DNA from: DATFVJ01 sp963727015
Lineage (GTDB): Bacteria > Actinomycetota > Actinomycetes > Streptosporangiales > Streptosporangiaceae
Direction: 5' to 3'
Assembly (NCBI GenBank): GCA_963727015.1
Contig: CAVSEV010000005.1
Coordinates: forward strand, 744,001 to 808,000
DNA: 64,000 nt
In this document: positions 62,769 to 64,000 of the stretch, one piece after another
Position numbering within the stretch: the stretch's first letter is position 1
Layout: each line of letters opens with the position of its first letter
Notes under the pieces: model-generated
Told to the model about the DNA's origin: nothing
Database searches by the model: none
What the model saw: the letters and a program-made list of their open reading frames with translations, nothing else
Translations under genes and position numbers: made by a program

Positions 62769-63559
62769 CCGCACCGGCTGTTCCTCGACTGAACTATGAA
62801 CGCAGGGGATCAGGTTCTCCGCTTGTCCTGCTGCACGGAATCGGCCATCGCTGGCAGGCATGGGAGCCGGTGCTGGACAGGCTCGCGGCCGAACACGACG
62901 TCATCGCGGTCGATCTGCCCGGCTTCGGTAAGTCGCCGCCGCTGGCGGGCCCATCAGGGATCACCGACATCGCCGCCGCCCTCACCGCATTCTTCGGGCA
63001 TCTCGGGCTGGACCGCCCGCACGTGGCGGGCAATAGCCTTGGCGGGGGGCTCGCCCTTGAGCTTGCGGCCGCTGGCAAGGTCTCATCGGCCACCGCACTG
63101 TCCCCAGTGGGATTCTGGATTCCGTGGGAGTTCAAGCTGGGGCTCGGCTCGCTCGTCGTGCTTCGGCGGACCACGTTCCTGCCCGTTCCGTTGCTGCGGG
63201 CAATGGTGCGCTCGAACTGGTTGCGGGTGCTGGCCTTCGGCGCGGTCATCCGCTGGCCCGAGCACCTCACGCAGGAGCAGGCGATGGGTGACATCCTCGC
63301 CCTGCGCAACGGCGCGTTCGCCAGGGTCGCGAGTGGCGCCCAAGAGTATGTCTTCCACGGCAAGCCGAACGTCCCCGTGACCGTGGCGTGGGGCACCCAC
63401 GACCGGATCTTGCTGCACAGGCAGGCGGACCGCGCTAGGCGCAGGCTGCCCGCCGCTCGTCACGTTGACCTGCCCGGCTGCGGCCACGTGCCGATGATCG
63501 ACGCGCCCAACCGGGTCGCGTCGATCATCCTGGCGACCACCAAGGAGTCACCCGCATGA
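62765..63559 (+). CDS. alpha/beta hydrolase
   Basis: The 264-residue protein has LVLLHGIGHRWQAWEPVLDR (oxyanion region), the nucleophile elbow HVAGNSLGGGLALEL (S91), the acid in VAWGTHDRIL and the His in CGHVPMIDAP. GTG 62765 overlaps the SDR stop by 4 nt. Between a dehydrogenase and a Baeyer-Villiger-type monooxygenase, it would hydrolyse the ester made by the latter; this is inference. Confidence 0.92.
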   Translation: MTAPAVPRLNYERRGSGSPLVLLHGIGHRWQAWEPVLDRLAAEHDVIAVDLPGFGKSPPLAGPSGITDIAAALTAFFGHLGLDRPHVAGNSLGGGLALELAAAGKVSSATALSPVGFWIPWEFKLGLGSLVVLRRTTFLPVPLLRAMVRSNWLRVLAFGAVIRWPEHLTQEQAMGDILALRNGAFARVASGAQEYVFHGKPNVPVTVAWGTHDRILLHRQADRARRRLPAARHVDLPGCGHVPMIDAPNRVASIILATTKESPA

Positions 63560-64000
63560 ACCCCAACGACCCTGCAAGCTCCGACCCGGCGATCGTCATC
63601 ATCGGATCCGGTTTCGCCGGCCTATGCATGGCCATCAAGTTGAAAGAGGCACACTTCCACAATTTCGTGATCCTGGAGAAGGACGACGATCTCGGCGGGA
63701 CCTGGCGGGACAACAAATACCCCGGCTGCGCGTGTGACGTGCCATCGCATATGTATTCGTTCTCCTTCGAGCTCAACCCCGACTGGTCCAGGATGTTCTC
63801 GCCGCAGGAGGAGATCTGGGCGTACATGCGGCGATGCGCGGAAAAGTACGGCATTACCGCACACATCCATTACGGCGCCGCGGTGGAGCGCATGGAGTGG
63901 GATGACGCCGGGCAGCGCTGGCATGTCACCACTACGTCGGGTGACGTCTACACGACTCGCGCGATCGTGTCGGGCAGCGGCGGGCTGCACGTGCCATCGA
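63556..64000 (+). CDS. flavin-containing / Baeyer-Villiger-type monooxygenase, 5' part (runs off right edge)
   Basis: ATG 63556 overlaps the hydrolase stop by ATGA. The 148 visible residues start MNPNDPASSDPAIVIIGSGF and contain the FAD motif GSGFAG, ILEKDDDLGGTWRDNKYPGC, ACDVPSHMYSFSFELNPDWS and QEEIWAYMRRCAEKYGI. These match class B flavin monooxygenases of the EthA/MymA group. There is no stop before the window end. Its neighbours recall the mycobacterial mymA operon (monooxygenase, LipR hydrolase, SadH SDR). Confidence 0.93.
   Translation, partial: MNPNDPASSDPAIVIIGSGFAGLCMAIKLKEAHFHNFVILEKDDDLGGTWRDNKYPGCACDVPSHMYSFSFELNPDWSRMFSPQEEIWAYMRRCAEKYGITAHIHYGAAVERMEWDDAGQRWHVTTTSGDVYTTRAIVSGSGGLHVPS

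Overview
The window is about 64 kb of very GC-rich DNA with many GTG (and one likely TTG) starts, 4-nt GTGA/ATGA gene overlaps, Scr1/WhiJ-type XRE-DUF397 regulators, DUF4439 ferritin-like genes beside rimP, menaquinone biosynthesis (menA) and CGNR zinc-finger proteins. This points to the chromosome of an actinomycete, most like Streptosporangiales or Streptomyces-related lineages. Genus cannot be set from sequence reading alone.

Layout. 1-9.9 kb: the N-terminus of a response regulator, an LCP cell-wall ligase, a 55-residue membrane protein, a PAS-GAF-SpoIIE-HATPase signalling protein, an amidase, and a decayed accessory patch (a 177-bp MITE-like element, remnants of an FAD monooxygenase and an MMPL exporter, a frameshifted methyltransferase, an alpha/beta hydrolase with a small membrane protein). 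10.3-12.0 kb: an IS66-family insertion with terminal inverted repeats and a perfect 8-bp target duplication, but a broken transposase. 12.5-24.5 kb: tRNA-His, orn, a PPOX/MocR divergent pair with a visible operator, a peptidoglycan-amidase-like protein, an aminoglycoside-phosphotransferase-fold kinase, a solute-binding/VWA membrane protein, an RNA methyltransferase, a proline-rich surface protein and a flavin reductase. 24.7-33.7 kb: a fused ETF beta-alpha flavoprotein, a HelD-like helicase preceded by tandem direct repeats, a chimeric ORF (amidohydrolase head on a DUF559/AbiEi-like tail), a HAD hydrolase, an XRE-DUF397 module and two ferritin-like genes.

34-49.3 kb is the core translation and RNA-processing cluster, all on the + strand: rimP-nusA-ylxR-infB-DUF503-rbfA-nrnA-truB-ribF-rpsO-pnp-M16 peptidase-dapB. 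It links ribosome maturation, transcription elongation, initiation factor IF2, RNA decay and diaminopimelate synthesis. 49.8-58.9 kb holds a thioesterase, a class II amidotransferase, menA, GNAT/CGNR, a GGDEF cyclase, ilvD and a NERD protein. 59.1-64 kb holds an amidase, a MerR regulator and an SDR / alpha-beta hydrolase / flavin monooxygenase operon running off the right edge.

Two features run through the whole window. First, short tandem repeats (minisatellites) occur in most intergenic gaps and inside many housekeeping genes. In genes the units are multiples of 3 nt (15, 21, 24). Between genes they mostly are not (11, 13, 14, 16, 17, 35). Second, several conserved genes (infB, ilvD, the surface protein, the IS66 transposase, a methyltransferase) carry single-base frameshifts. 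Their distribution in GC-rich runs suggests sequencing or assembly indels more than true decay.
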